The translations under genes and the position numbers were made by a program. Below the pieces are notes generated by a model that did not search any database, had not been told where the DNA came from, and worked only from the letters and a program-made list of their open reading frames with translations. From JAXHTY01 sp034189225 (GTDB taxonomy: Bacteria > Desulfobacterota > Desulfobacteria > Desulfobacterales > Desulfosudaceae), in assembly GCA_034189225.1 (NCBI GenBank), contig JAXHVL010000189.1:41114-105113 (forward strand): a DNA stretch of 64,000 nt. Direction: 5' to 3'. Below, one piece after another: positions 8,032 to 15,417 of this stretch (the first letter of the stretch is position 1; each line of letters begins with the position of its first letter).

Positions 8032-8115
8032 CTATTCACGTTTGACAATCACTGCCGTGCCCATACCGCCGCCGGCGCACAAAGTGGCCAGCCCCAGTTT
8101 CGCATCCCGGCGTTT
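8032..8115 (-). pseudogene. Remnant of a thiolase C-terminus
   Basis: Read on the minus strand, about 27 codons encode KRRDAK followed by LGLATLCAGGGMGTAVIVK, RE and a TAG stop at 8034-8032. This is the characteristic end of acetyl-CoA acetyltransferase-type thiolases, including the catalytic-loop Cys and the GGGMG motif. Upstream the similarity stops abruptly where the dispersed repeat at 8117 begins, and the frame then meets a stop. No other part of the gene is visible in the window. It is probably the scar of a repeat insertion or deletion. Confidence 0.75.
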
Positions 8116-8116
8116 T

Positions 8117-8368
8117 ATTCAGTCAATAAAACCTTGTCCTCTGGGCCAGGTCAGCGAGTAAAGGCTATGCCGGTAAGGACCAAAGCACGAAATTCGAAAT
8201 TAGAAATTCGAAACAAATCCGAATACCAAGTGTTCCAATGATCAAAACAGATACCGGAGTGTTCCGGGGCATCAACGCGATGCATTTATCTTCGTGTCCT
8301 TCGTGCTCTTCGTGGTAATCAACTCCAGACAATTGAACCACGAAGTTCACGAAGGACACGAAGGGTGA
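8117..8368. repeat. About 250-bp composite intergenic repeat, copy 1
   Basis: Starts ATTCAGTCAATAAAACC, contains the small palindrome CCTCTGGGCCAGG-like core and the AATTCGAAATTAGAAATTCG motif, and ends in the TTCGTG inverted repeat (8288-8368). Nearly the same 250 bases recur at 30313-30558, and the first 100 recur at 14962-15065. Confidence 0.85.
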
Positions 8369-8371
8369 GCT

Positions 8372-8432
8372 CAGACAGTCTGCCCGCGTCTTCCGAAAAA
8401 ACCGCCCCTGCTCGGCTGCGCTGCAAGGGGTA
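8372..8432. repeat. Partial copy of large repeat A
   Basis: The segment CAGTCTGCCCGCGTCTTCC and the following CCGCCCCTGCTCGGCTGCG match the internal part of the large repeat found at 9951-10271 and 20600-20895. Only about 60 bp are present here. Confidence 0.75.
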
Positions 8433-8481
8433 TTGGTAAATAGTGCTTTGTGTTTTTGAAATCGATGGTGTACAAATCAGT

Positions 8482-8636
8482 GAGGGGTGAGAATTGAGGG
8501 GGGAGTTGTGAGTTTTGAGGGGTGAGGGGGGCGATGAGGGGTGGCGGGGTGACGTTTCTCATACCTCAACGCTCATTCCGCACAACTCAACTCTCACAAC
8601 TCATACTTCACCCCTCACAACTTACAACGCTTAATC
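8482..8636. repeat. Heptanucleotide array with opposed arms
   Basis: From 8482 seven consecutive 7-mers read GAGGGGT, GAGAATT, GAGGGGG, GAGTTGT, GAGTTTT, GAGGGGT, GAGGGGG. After a short spacer the opposite orientation follows (CTCAAC, CTCACAA and CTCATAC types), also largely in 7-bp phase, up to the cinA ribosome site. The two arms could fold on each other. Sister arrays are at 27467-27592 and 29510-29649. Confidence 0.8.
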
Positions 8637-8649
8637 CATGGAGTTTCGA

Positions 8650-9900
8650 ATGATAGCGGAAATACTTTCCACGGGCAACGAGATGCTTTCCGGGGCGGTG
8701 GTGGACAGCAACGCGGCGTTTATCGCCCGGAGCCTTGAAGAAGCGGGTATCGAGGTGCGACGCCATGTCTGCGTGGGCGATGACATGGACGAACTGGTGG
8801 CGGCGGTATTAGAAATGGCCGGTCGGGCGGATGTGGTGTTGATGACCGGGGGGCTCGGTCCCACCGGCGATGATCTGACGGCCCCGGCCGTGGCCAGGGC
8901 GGCGGGCAGGCCCCTGGTGTTCAGCGAGGAAGCCTATCAATCGGTGGCCGCGTTTTTTGAGACCCGGGGCGGCCGGCTGCGGGATGCGGACAATAAGCAG
9001 GCCATGCTGCCGGAAGGGGCCGACTGCATCGTGAACGACGTGGGTAGCGCGCCCGGTTTTATGGCCGTGATCGGCAGCTGTCGAGTGTTTGCCATGCCCG
9101 GTGTTCCCCACGAGATGAAGAAAATGGTGGTTGATTTTGTGCTGCCTTTTATCGGGCGGCTGGAAACCGGAACGCATCTTCATGCGGCGACCCGAACGAT
9201 TTCCGTGTTCGGCCTGCCGGAGTCCACAGTCGGAGAACGGATGAAGACGTTCAATAATGTTTTTGCCGATCTGCGGTACGGCATTCGGGTAAAATTTCCG
9301 GAAATTTATGTAAAGGTAACTGCGCGGATGAAGGATGCGGCGGAAGCCGAAATGCGGGTGGATGAGGCGGCCCGCTGGGCCAGGGATGCCATCGGCCATT
9401 CCGCTTTTTCCCTGGAGGGAGTTTCCCTGGAAGTGGAAACCGCGCGGCTGTTGAAAGATGCCGGTGTTACCGTGGCACTGGCGGAAAGCTGTACCGGCGG
9501 TCTGCTGGCCGATTTATTGACGAATGTGCCCGGCAGTTCGGCCTATTTTCTTTTTTCTGCTGTAACCTACACCAATCAGGCCAAGACGGACGTGCTGGGC
9601 GTTCCCGCTGAGACCATTGCCGCCAACGGCGCGGTGTCCGAAGAAACGGCAAAGGCCATGGCCGAAGGCGCCCGGCGGGTGGCAGGGGCCAGTTATGGCA
9701 TTGCCACCAGCGGCATTGCGGGGCCGGCAGGGGAAACGGATGAGAAGCCGGTGGGAACGGTGTGCATCGGTGTTGCCACGCCTGAAAAAGCCGATGCCAT
9801 GCGGCTGCGGCTTTCTTTTCAAAACCGGTCCATGAATAAGCGGATGTTTGCCTTTGCTGCCATAGAGGCTCTTCGGCAGGAACTTTTGAGGGCAAAGTAA
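8650..9900 (+). CDS. cinA: CinA-family nicotinamide-nucleotide amidase
   Basis: CinA proteins combine an N-terminal MoaB/Mog-like domain (ADP-ribose pyrophosphatase activity in studied members) with a C-terminal NMN deamidase domain used in pyridine nucleotide salvage. The first half has STGNEMLSG, MTGGLGPTGDDLTAPAVA and MPGVPHEMKKM. The second half, near residues 255-410, has LAESCTGGLLADLLTNVPG, SEETAKAMAEGAR and SGIAGPAG...KPVGTV. The 416-residue length is typical. The ATG at 8650 is preferred over one four codons earlier because GGAG stands six bases before it. It stands alone between repeat blocks. A link to competence should not be assumed from the name. Confidence 0.93.
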   Translation: MIAEILSTGNEMLSGAVVDSNAAFIARSLEEAGIEVRRHVCVGDDMDELVAAVLEMAGRADVVLMTGGLGPTGDDLTAPAVARAAGRPLVFSEEAYQSVAAFFETRGGRLRDADNKQAMLPEGADCIVNDVGSAPGFMAVIGSCRVFAMPGVPHEMKKMVVDFVLPFIGRLETGTHLHAATRTISVFGLPESTVGERMKTFNNVFADLRYGIRVKFPEIYVKVTARMKDAAEAEMRVDEAARWARDAIGHSAFSLEGVSLEVETARLLKDAGVTVALAESCTGGLLADLLTNVPGSSAYFLFSAVTYTNQAKTDVLGVPAETIAANGAVSEETAKAMAEGARRVAGASYGIATSGIAGPAGETDEKPVGTVCIGVATPEKADAMRLRLSFQNRSMNKRMFAFAAIEALRQELLRAK

Positions 9901-10271
9901 AAAGCTTCCAACCCCGCTGCGGTGTTTTTGCAGTAAGTAACTTGCGGGAGACTTGGTTTTTGCCGCTATTTTTGCTAAACGACCCATTTTTCTTTCATAC
10001 TTTTCTTTGCTCGCCCAAAGAAAAGTATGCAAAAGAAAGGGCGCCCCGCAGCTTGGCCTTCGGCTTCCCTCGCAGGAACGGTTTTTTCGGCGCGGGCAGA
10101 AACTCGCCTGTCATTTTGTACAGGTGCGTTAAGCCTCGTCTGCTCATACAGTCTGCCCGCGTTTTCCGAAAAAACCGCCCCTGCTCGGCTGCGCTGCAAG
10201 GGGCGGGGCACGTGTTGCTGTTCAGTTGTTTCGGCAAAGTGAAAGGTTTGGCAATAAACTGAAAAATTGAA
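9898..10271. repeat. Large dispersed repeat A (with element B at its left), copy 1
   Basis: The left part AAGCTTCCAACCCCGCTGCG followed by GTTTTTGCAGTAAGTAAC is the widespread short element B. It continues into a ~320-bp block containing a perfect 14-bp stem CATACTTTTCTTTG/CAAAGAAAAGTATG around 9999-10030. A second hairpin, CCCCTGCTCGGCTGCG..GCAAGGGG, and the tail TTCAGTTGTTTCGGCAAA follow. Other copies: 20600-20895, 63791-64000 (cut by the window), partial at 8372-8432 and 40285-40377. The stretch 10272-10518 holds only short GC-rich repeat fragments and no gene. Confidence 0.85.
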
Positions 10272-10518
10272 CTTTGGCGTTCTCATGCAGGAGCGCGGGA
10301 ATGAGAAAAGAATTTTATTCTCGCAGAGCACGCAAAGATCGCAGAGAAAAAAATAATATTCTTGGCGATCTTGGCGGCTTGGCGAGCGGGAAGTCCAGCC
10401 TGGTTCCCACGCGTCTGCGTGGGAACGGAACGTTCCCGGGAAACGCCCGGCGCCACGCGCGGCGTTTTGCAGAAAGGAACGTGCACCTGGACCGGCTTTT
10501 TTACGAGAGTGTTTATCC

Positions 10519-11712
10519 ATGAAACACGAATGTCAGCGTATCCATACGGCCATTGTCAAGGCGGGCTGGCTGATTGACGGCACGGGCAGGCCCGCCATTT
10601 CCGATACCCGTCTGTGGATTAACAACGGCATGATCGAGGCCGTGGAAACCGGTCCGGCTGCCGCGTTCGGTGGGGATGCAGACGGCACGGCGGTGCTTGA
10701 TCTTTCCGAATATACACTTATGCCGGCTTTGATTGACAGTCACGTGCACCTGGTGATGAGCGGCAATCCGGATGAAGCGGTTCGCCGGCATCAGCCGGCA
10801 GGGAAGTTTGAAGATGCGTCTACCGTTATTGCCCGTCACATCGAAGAGAGCATGCGATACGGCGTCATGGCGGTTCGGGACGGGGGAGACGGCAATGGTC
10901 ATGTTACACAATACAGTGACCACCAGATGGCCGGGCATGATGGCCGCTTTGTCCTCAAAACGGCCAACCGCGGATGGTACCGCCCCGGCCGGTATGGGAG
11001 AATCGTTGGCGGGAGGCCGCTATCGGACGATAAAGACCTGGAGAGCATCGGCCGGGAAATGGGGGCTGTGGATCAGGTAAAAATTGTGAATTCCGGGTTG
11101 AATAGCTTAAAATCCTTTGGCCGGCAGACGCCATCACAGTTTACATGCGAAGAATTAACGGCGATCGTAGCCATGGCCGCAAAGGCCGAAAAGCCGGTGA
11201 TGGTGCATGTGAACGGTGAATCACCGGTGGCTGATGCGGTAAAGGCCGGGGTTGATTCCATTGAGCACGGGTATTTCATGGGCAGTAGCAATCTGCAACG
11301 CATGGCCGATGCCGGGGTTTTCTGGGTGCCAACGGTTGCGCCCATGTATGCCTATGCCCGGCTGGGCGGTGAAGGGTCGGATGTGGCCGGGCGGAACATG
11401 GACCATCAGCTTGAACAACTCAGAGTGGCCAGAAGGGCGGGGGTGAAGGTGGCGCTGGGGACTGATGCAGGCAGCCCTGGGGTTGATCATGGTGCCGGCG
11501 TGGGGCTGGAGATGAGCCTGCTGCTTAGGGCCGGCTATACCATTGAAGAAGTGGTTCAGGCGGCAACGCTTCACGGTGCCGAGTTGCTGAGGCTTTCGCA
11601 TAGGGGGCAGCTTGCGCCGGGCAGGACCGCCCTGGTCACGGCCGTCAAAGGGCCGCCGGGAACAGTTCCGGCGAATCTTGGAGAATCGTTTGTCTATGCC
11701 GGATCGTCTTAG
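10519..11712 (+). CDS. Amidohydrolase-superfamily metal-dependent hydrolase
   Basis: A cyclic amidohydrolase-type enzyme (imidazolonepropionase, prolidase and related group) of 397 residues. The metal site is complete: the H-x-H pair in LIDSHVHL (about H75/H77), a candidate carboxylated Lys in QVKIVNSG (about K188), His in VMVHVNGE (230) and SIEHGYF (250), and Asp in LGTDAGSP (316). The substrate cannot be read from the sequence. No signal peptide is visible, so it is probably cytoplasmic. Its last 17 bp overlap the start of the next gene, suggesting a two-gene operon. The ATG start has only a weak GAGAG site. Confidence 0.85.
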   Translation: MKHECQRIHTAIVKAGWLIDGTGRPAISDTRLWINNGMIEAVETGPAAAFGGDADGTAVLDLSEYTLMPALIDSHVHLVMSGNPDEAVRRHQPAGKFEDASTVIARHIEESMRYGVMAVRDGGDGNGHVTQYSDHQMAGHDGRFVLKTANRGWYRPGRYGRIVGGRPLSDDKDLESIGREMGAVDQVKIVNSGLNSLKSFGRQTPSQFTCEELTAIVAMAAKAEKPVMVHVNGESPVADAVKAGVDSIEHGYFMGSSNLQRMADAGVFWVPTVAPMYAYARLGGEGSDVAGRNMDHQLEQLRVARRAGVKVALGTDAGSPGVDHGAGVGLEMSLLLRAGYTIEEVVQAATLHGAELLRLSHRGQLAPGRTALVTAVKGPPGTVPANLGESFVYAGSS

Positions 11713-12247
11713 TATCCCTGAAATCCCATGGTCCGATGCGGATACCTGGCGAGCGGCCAATTCCTTCCTGGCCGGCCGTGTCCGTGTCCAGGCGACTTGC
11801 AACGATGCCGCAATCCGTATCGCCGGGGACATTCGACAGGCAATGGCAGCTGTGTCGCCCCTTTTGGAGCGGCTGTGCAGGGCCACATGCCCCTGGTGCC
11901 CGGAGCCCTGCTGCCTGTCGGCCAATGTCTGGTACGATTTTTCGGATCTGTTGTTTCTTCACTGGTCAGGTGCGGCCATCCCACTTGCTCAGCCCAGGAC
12001 CCGCAGGGGCGAAATCTGCTGGTTTCTCGGTGCCAGGGGCTGCCGGCTGCCGCGGGAGATACGCCCCTGGCTGTGCACCTGGTATATCTGCCCCACCCAG
12101 ATGGCCTGGTGGCGAAAGGTTGCCCCGGCGGAACTGGCCATGTTTGACCGGCTCGCCCGCTTTATACGGGCACATCGCCGGTCATTGGAGATGGTGTTTG
12201 TTGATGGGGAGCGTCCCTGTGCTCCCTTGCCGATATCCCCGGTTTGA
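11696..12247 (+). CDS. Cys-rich protein of unknown function, coupled to the amidohydrolase
   Basis: I do not recognise this family with certainty. The 183-residue protein begins MPDRLSIPEIPWSDADTW. It has a Cys cluster, CRATCPWCPEPCCLSANVWYD, around residues 63-85, with spacing C-x3-C-x2-C-x3-CC. A second set follows in EICWFLGARGC and WLCTWYIC. The pattern resembles small metal or iron-sulfur binding modules such as YkgJ-type domains, but that is inference. The start was taken at 11696 because it lies in the amidohydrolase end and the upstream part of the frame looks non-coding. Aromatic-rich segments near the Cys (VWYDFSDLLFLHW) are notable. No signal peptide. Confidence 0.65.
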   Translation: MPDRLSIPEIPWSDADTWRAANSFLAGRVRVQATCNDAAIRIAGDIRQAMAAVSPLLERLCRATCPWCPEPCCLSANVWYDFSDLLFLHWSGAAIPLAQPRTRRGEICWFLGARGCRLPREIRPWLCTWYICPTQMAWWRKVAPAELAMFDRLARFIRAHRRSLEMVFVDGERPCAPLPISPV

Positions 12248-12276
12248 CGGGAAGAAAAGGGCCTGTTTGCATTGAC

Positions 12277-12403
12277 GGCTTCGTAAAAAGCTTCCAACCC
12301 AGCCGCGGCGGTATTTTTGCAGAAAGTAACGTGCGCCTGGATCGACTTTTTTACCGTGATTACTTTTAAAAACCAAACAGCTTTTTACGAGACCATCTTC
12401 ATT
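12277..12403. repeat. Element B with both ends (CGTAAAAAGCT ... AGCTTTTTACG)
   Basis: The copy starts GACGGCTTCGTAAAAAGCTT and ends CAGCTTTTTACGAGACC, so both terminal inverted repeats of the short element B are visible here, about 125 bp apart. Other, mostly left-end, copies are at 9898, 22364, 35905-35968 (inverted), 53319, 57552 and 63791. Confidence 0.75.
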
Positions 12404-12515
12404 GACGCTCCGCAAAAGATGATTATGTTATTAGAGTACGACTTTCAGGGGAGCATGAGGACGCTCCGCAGAAAAACCAATTAAGAATTACGCAAAAAAA
12501 TTTAAGGAGAATCCA

Positions 12516-12731
12516 TTGAAATATTATATACCGGGCATTTTATTGATTTTTGCATCGATTGTCATTATTGCATTTCCGCAAATTCTGGTGGCGCTGATCG
12601 CCGCGCTGGTCTTCATGGCCGGCATTACCGCCCTGGGCATCGGCAACATGGTCAAGAATTACGAACAGGAGTTGCGCAACCGTGGTGAAGGCAGCGTTAT
12701 CGATGTGTTTTTCCGCGGCCGGCGCTGGTAA
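12516..12731 (+). CDS. Small two-helix membrane protein, TTG start
   Basis: A 71-residue hydrophobic protein. Residues 4-22 (YIPGILLIFASIVIIAFPQ) and 25-44 (VALIAALVFMAGITALGIGN) form two membrane segments, followed by a charged tail ending VFFRGRRW. The start is a TTG at 12516, chosen because an AAGGAGA ribosome site ends five bases before it and no ATG is available. No family was recognised. Its last 35 bp overlap the 3' end of the convergent glycerate kinase gene, so the two transcripts would be antisense there. Confidence 0.65.
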   Translation: MKYYIPGILLIFASIVIIAFPQILVALIAALVFMAGITALGIGNMVKNYEQELRNRGEGSVIDVFFRGRRW

Positions 12732-14067
12732 GGGCGTCAACCAGCATAATGCGGATATCCATCACGTTGGTGTTGGTTGGGCCTGTGACGAGCAGGTCGC
12801 CGAGGGTTTGAAAGAAGGTATAGGAATCGTTTTCTTTCAGGTAATGACGCGGATCCAGGCCCTTTGAAAGGGCAATCTCAGCAGTTTTGCCATGAACCAC
12901 CGCACCGGCCGCATCGGTGGGGCCGTCGGTGCCGTCAGTCCCGCCGCTCAGAATCACTATATTTTCCATGCCCGCGATTTCCCCGGCTGCCGCCAGGCAG
13001 AAGTGCTGGTTGCGGCCGCCTTTGCCATGGCCGCCGAGGGTGACGGTGGTTTCCCCGCCGGAGAGGATGCAGGCCGGTGACGGTACCGGATTGCCGGACG
13101 CCAGCACCTCCTTTGCAATGGCGGCGTGCATTTTTGCGATTTCTGCGGTTTCGCCCTGAATCGTGGTCGACAATACCAGCGGTGTGAATCCCAGTTCCGC
13201 AGCCTTGTCCCGGGCGGCGTCAATGGCCTCCCTGTTCCCCCCGCAGATGAGGTTCCGGGTGCTTTTGAATGCCGGAGCACCCTCCTTCGGGGGTTCGAGG
13301 CGGCTGTCGCCCAGCCCGTTTTTGACATGGCGCATCACGGCCTCGGGAAGCTGCCCGGCAATGCCGTATTCTTCGATGATGCCCAGACAGTCGGTAAAGG
13401 TCCCGGCATCGGGCACCGTGGGGCCGGATGCGATGGTGGACGGGTCATCGCCCACCACATCCGATATGATCAGGCAGATCAATGCAGCCGGATAAACGGC
13501 TTCTGCCAGTCGCCCGCCCTTGACCGCGGAGATATGCTTGCGGATGGTGTTGATCTCGCTGATGGTGGCGCCGCAGCTCAGCAGCACGTCCATGGTCTTC
13601 TGCTTGTCGTGGAGGCTGATGCCTGCCGCCGGCACCGGCATAAGTGCCGATCCGCCCCCGGAAATCAGGCATATCACCAGGTCTTTTTTCCCCGCCATTC
13701 GGGCTGTTTCCAGGATTTCTCCGGCGCCCTGCAAACCATTGTCATCGGGCAGTGGGTGGCCGCCTTCAATTAATCGGATTTTCTCAAGGGGGGTGGTGTA
13801 TCCGTATTTGACGATTATAACGCCGCCGGCGATCCGGTCGCCCGCCAGTTCCTCAACAGCCGCGGCCATGGCCGCGGATGCCTTTCCCGCTCCGATGACG
13901 TAGATGTTGTCATATTGCGAGAGGTCGTAGGAATGACCGTCCACCTCCAAAGTATCACCGTTCCGACGGCAGTGCCGGTGAATGCAGTTTTTCGGCGCAA
14001 CGGCAGTCAAAGCGGCGGAAAATATGTCTTTTGCGGCTGCTGTCATGTGAGTGAGGGACTGGGTCAT
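12697..14067 (-). CDS. Glycerate kinase, MOFRL (type II) family
   Basis: These kinases phosphorylate D-glycerate, usually to 2-phosphoglycerate, linking serine, glyoxylate or methylated compound metabolism to glycolysis. Diagnostic segments are VIGAGKASAAMAAAVEEL, EGGHPLPDDNG, CLISGGGSALMPVPAAGISL, INTIRKHISAVKGGRLAEA and SDVVGDDPSTIASGPTVPD. In the C-terminal MOFRL domain there are LSGGETTVTLGGHGKGGRNQ and SGGTDGTDGPTDAAG. The start at 14067 has an AGGAGG site seven bases upstream; the frame is open further but lacks similarity. 456 residues, normal length. It is convergent with the small membrane gene and shares 35 bp with it. Confidence 0.93.
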   Translation of the reverse strand: MTQSLTHMTAAAKDIFSAALTAVAPKNCIHRHCRRNGDTLEVDGHSYDLSQYDNIYVIGAGKASAAMAAAVEELAGDRIAGGVIIVKYGYTTPLEKIRLIEGGHPLPDDNGLQGAGEILETARMAGKKDLVICLISGGGSALMPVPAAGISLHDKQKTMDVLLSCGATISEINTIRKHISAVKGGRLAEAVYPAALICLIISDVVGDDPSTIASGPTVPDAGTFTDCLGIIEEYGIAGQLPEAVMRHVKNGLGDSRLEPPKEGAPAFKSTRNLICGGNREAIDAARDKAAELGFTPLVLSTTIQGETAEIAKMHAAIAKEVLASGNPVPSPACILSGGETTVTLGGHGKGGRNQHFCLAAAGEIAGMENIVILSGGTDGTDGPTDAAGAVVHGKTAEIALSKGLDPRHYLKENDSYTFFQTLGDLLVTGPTNTNVMDIRIMLVDALTSAGRGKTHR

Positions 14068-14152
14068 GGGTATCCTCCTGCTCGCCCGGTCAGTTCGTGA
14101 AATACCGGGGAGGGTTGATTCTATTTTAGAAAAACAGCCGGCCGGGGTCAAT

Positions 14153-14188
14153 GGTTTTTCCCGGGGTTTTTCCCGGGGTTTTTGCCGG
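14153..14188. repeat. Three tandem 12-mers GGTTTTTCCCGG
   Basis: Three consecutive 12-bp units, two identical and the third with a single change, lie between glycerate kinase and algH. Either strand could read it in frame, but no gene extends through it. Confidence 0.8.
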
Positions 14189-14282
14189 GGAGGGCCGCGG
14201 TCGTGTCCGGGGCAACGGGAAATTCATTGCTGCCCGAGCAGTTTATGGTAGCCCGTGGCCGCCCGCAATCGTTTTCCGTTAC

Positions 14283-14311
14283 TTGACACCGCGGCATATT
14301 CCCAGTAATGT
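14283..14311 (+). promoter_or_regulatory. Possible algH promoter
   Basis: A consensus TTGACA at 14283-14288 stands 17 bp before a weak TAATGT -10, about 40 bp upstream of the algH start. Only the -35 is convincing. Confidence 0.35.
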
Positions 14312-14352
14312 AAATCATATATCTTAATAACTGGTTAAATTCCGGAGGCAAT

Positions 14353-14928
14353 ATGGCGGAAGACGCGCAGGACGATATGGGGCTGAAGGGGTCGTTTCTC
14401 ATCGCAATGCCGTCCCTGAAGGACCCCAATTTTTCCCATTCGGTGGTGTGTATCTGCGAGTATACCGAGTCCGGAACGTTGGGGCTGATTGTTAACCGGT
14501 TATACCCCTCGCTGTTGGCGGCGGATGTCTATAAGGAACTGGGCATAACGTATCTGCCCGAAAGGGGGGAAATTCCGTTATACAACGGCGGACCGGTGAA
14601 TTCGGGAGACGTTTTTGTGCTGCACGGTCAGCCGTTTGATTGGGGCGGGTGCTTTAGGGTATCTGATCATCTGGCCATGACTAACACAAAGGACATTCTG
14701 GAGGCCATTGCCGTGGGCAACGGGCCGGATGCGAGTATGATCATTCTGGGGTGCGCCGGCTGGGCCGGCGGGCAGCTGGAAAGCGAGCTCAGGGGAAATT
14801 TCTGGTTGCCGGCGCCCATGGACGAGGCCGTCATATTCGATGTGCCGGTGGAGCAGCGATGGTCCGAGGGCCTGCGGCGGATGAACATTAATCCCGCCCT
14901 GCTTTCCGGAACGGCGGGCAATGCCTGA
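14353..14928 (+). CDS. algH: YqgE/AlgH family protein
   Basis: A 191-residue single-domain protein of the UPF0301 family, whose biochemical role is unresolved; it was named from an alginate regulation phenotype in Pseudomonas. Family motifs are GSFLIAMPSLKDPNFSHSVVCICEYTESG broken across residues 13-40, LGLIVNRLYPS, PLYNGGPVNSGDVFVLH, and LGCAGWAGGQLESELRGNFW. The ATG follows CCGGAGG. It stands alone, with no alginate genes nearby. Likely cytoplasmic. Confidence 0.9.
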   Translation: MAEDAQDDMGLKGSFLIAMPSLKDPNFSHSVVCICEYTESGTLGLIVNRLYPSLLAADVYKELGITYLPERGEIPLYNGGPVNSGDVFVLHGQPFDWGGCFRVSDHLAMTNTKDILEAIAVGNGPDASMIILGCAGWAGGQLESELRGNFWLPAPMDEAVIFDVPVEQRWSEGLRRMNINPALLSGTAGNA

Positions 14929-14961
14929 AGCGCAAACAGCCGCCGAAGGGCATCACGGTTG

Positions 14962-15063
14962 ATTCAGTCAATAAAACCTGGTCCTCTGGGCCAGGTCAGC
15001 GATAAAAGACTATGCCGGTAAGGAGCAAAGCACGAAATTAGAAACTCGAAACAAATCCTAATA
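14962..15063. repeat. Composite repeat (ATTCAGTCAATAAAACC type), copy 2
   Basis: About 100 bp match the left part of the blocks at 8117 and 30313, ending at AACAAATCC. It abuts the 3' end of the small Cys-rich gene. Confidence 0.8.
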
Positions 15064-15261
15064 TTAGGAGCCGGGATTTGACGTGGATTGCCGCTTCGGC
15101 CGTTTTTTCTTCGTGCATTTTTTGTCCGCCCGCATAAATGCACAAACTTCGGGATTGTTATGTTCCTTGCAGTTCAATGGATTTGAGAGCGGGCATTCGG
15201 GGTGATTGGCAGACATAGAAAATTGCCCCACACTTGAGCAGCATTTATTGTATTTCTTCAT
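15064..15261 (-). CDS. Small Cys-rich protein, unknown function
   Basis: A 65-residue frame starting MKKYNKCCSSVGQFS with cysteines at about 7, 8, 23, 31, 40 and 49 (spacings CC-x14-C-x7-C-x8-C-x8-C) and a Lys/Arg-rich tail. Such regular Cys placement in so short a frame is unusual for random DNA and suggests a metal-binding or Fe-S protein. The start has only a weak ribosome site (CTGGA). It may be a real gene or a chance frame. Confidence 0.5.
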   Translation of the reverse strand: MKKYNKCCSSVGQFSMSANHPECPLSNPLNCKEHNNPEVCAFMRADKKCTKKKRPKRQSTSNPGS

Positions 15262-15332
15262 TTCCAGAACAATTATAGTATATCCTAAATTTTACGACCG
15301 GGCAAGGGATCGGGGTATCGGGGTTTTGTGCC

Positions 15333-15361
15333 TTGAAATTTCAATAATGGCGTTGTAAATT
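15333..15361 (+). promoter_or_regulatory. Possible promoter for the dynamin-like gene
   Basis: TTGAAA (15333-15338) and TAAATT (15356-15361) are spaced 17 bp, about 55 bp upstream of the gene start. Neither box is perfect. Confidence 0.4.
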
Positions 15362-15417
15362 AAAGATTTAACTTTTTGCCGGATGGTGCTGGTCGTTGAT
15401 GCGAAAGAGCAAATGGA

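Noticed and set aside
9985..10262. Small proteins encoded within large repeat A
   Set aside because: Several frames are open on both strands in every copy. This reflects the palindromic content, and no frame has a ribosome site or consistent start.
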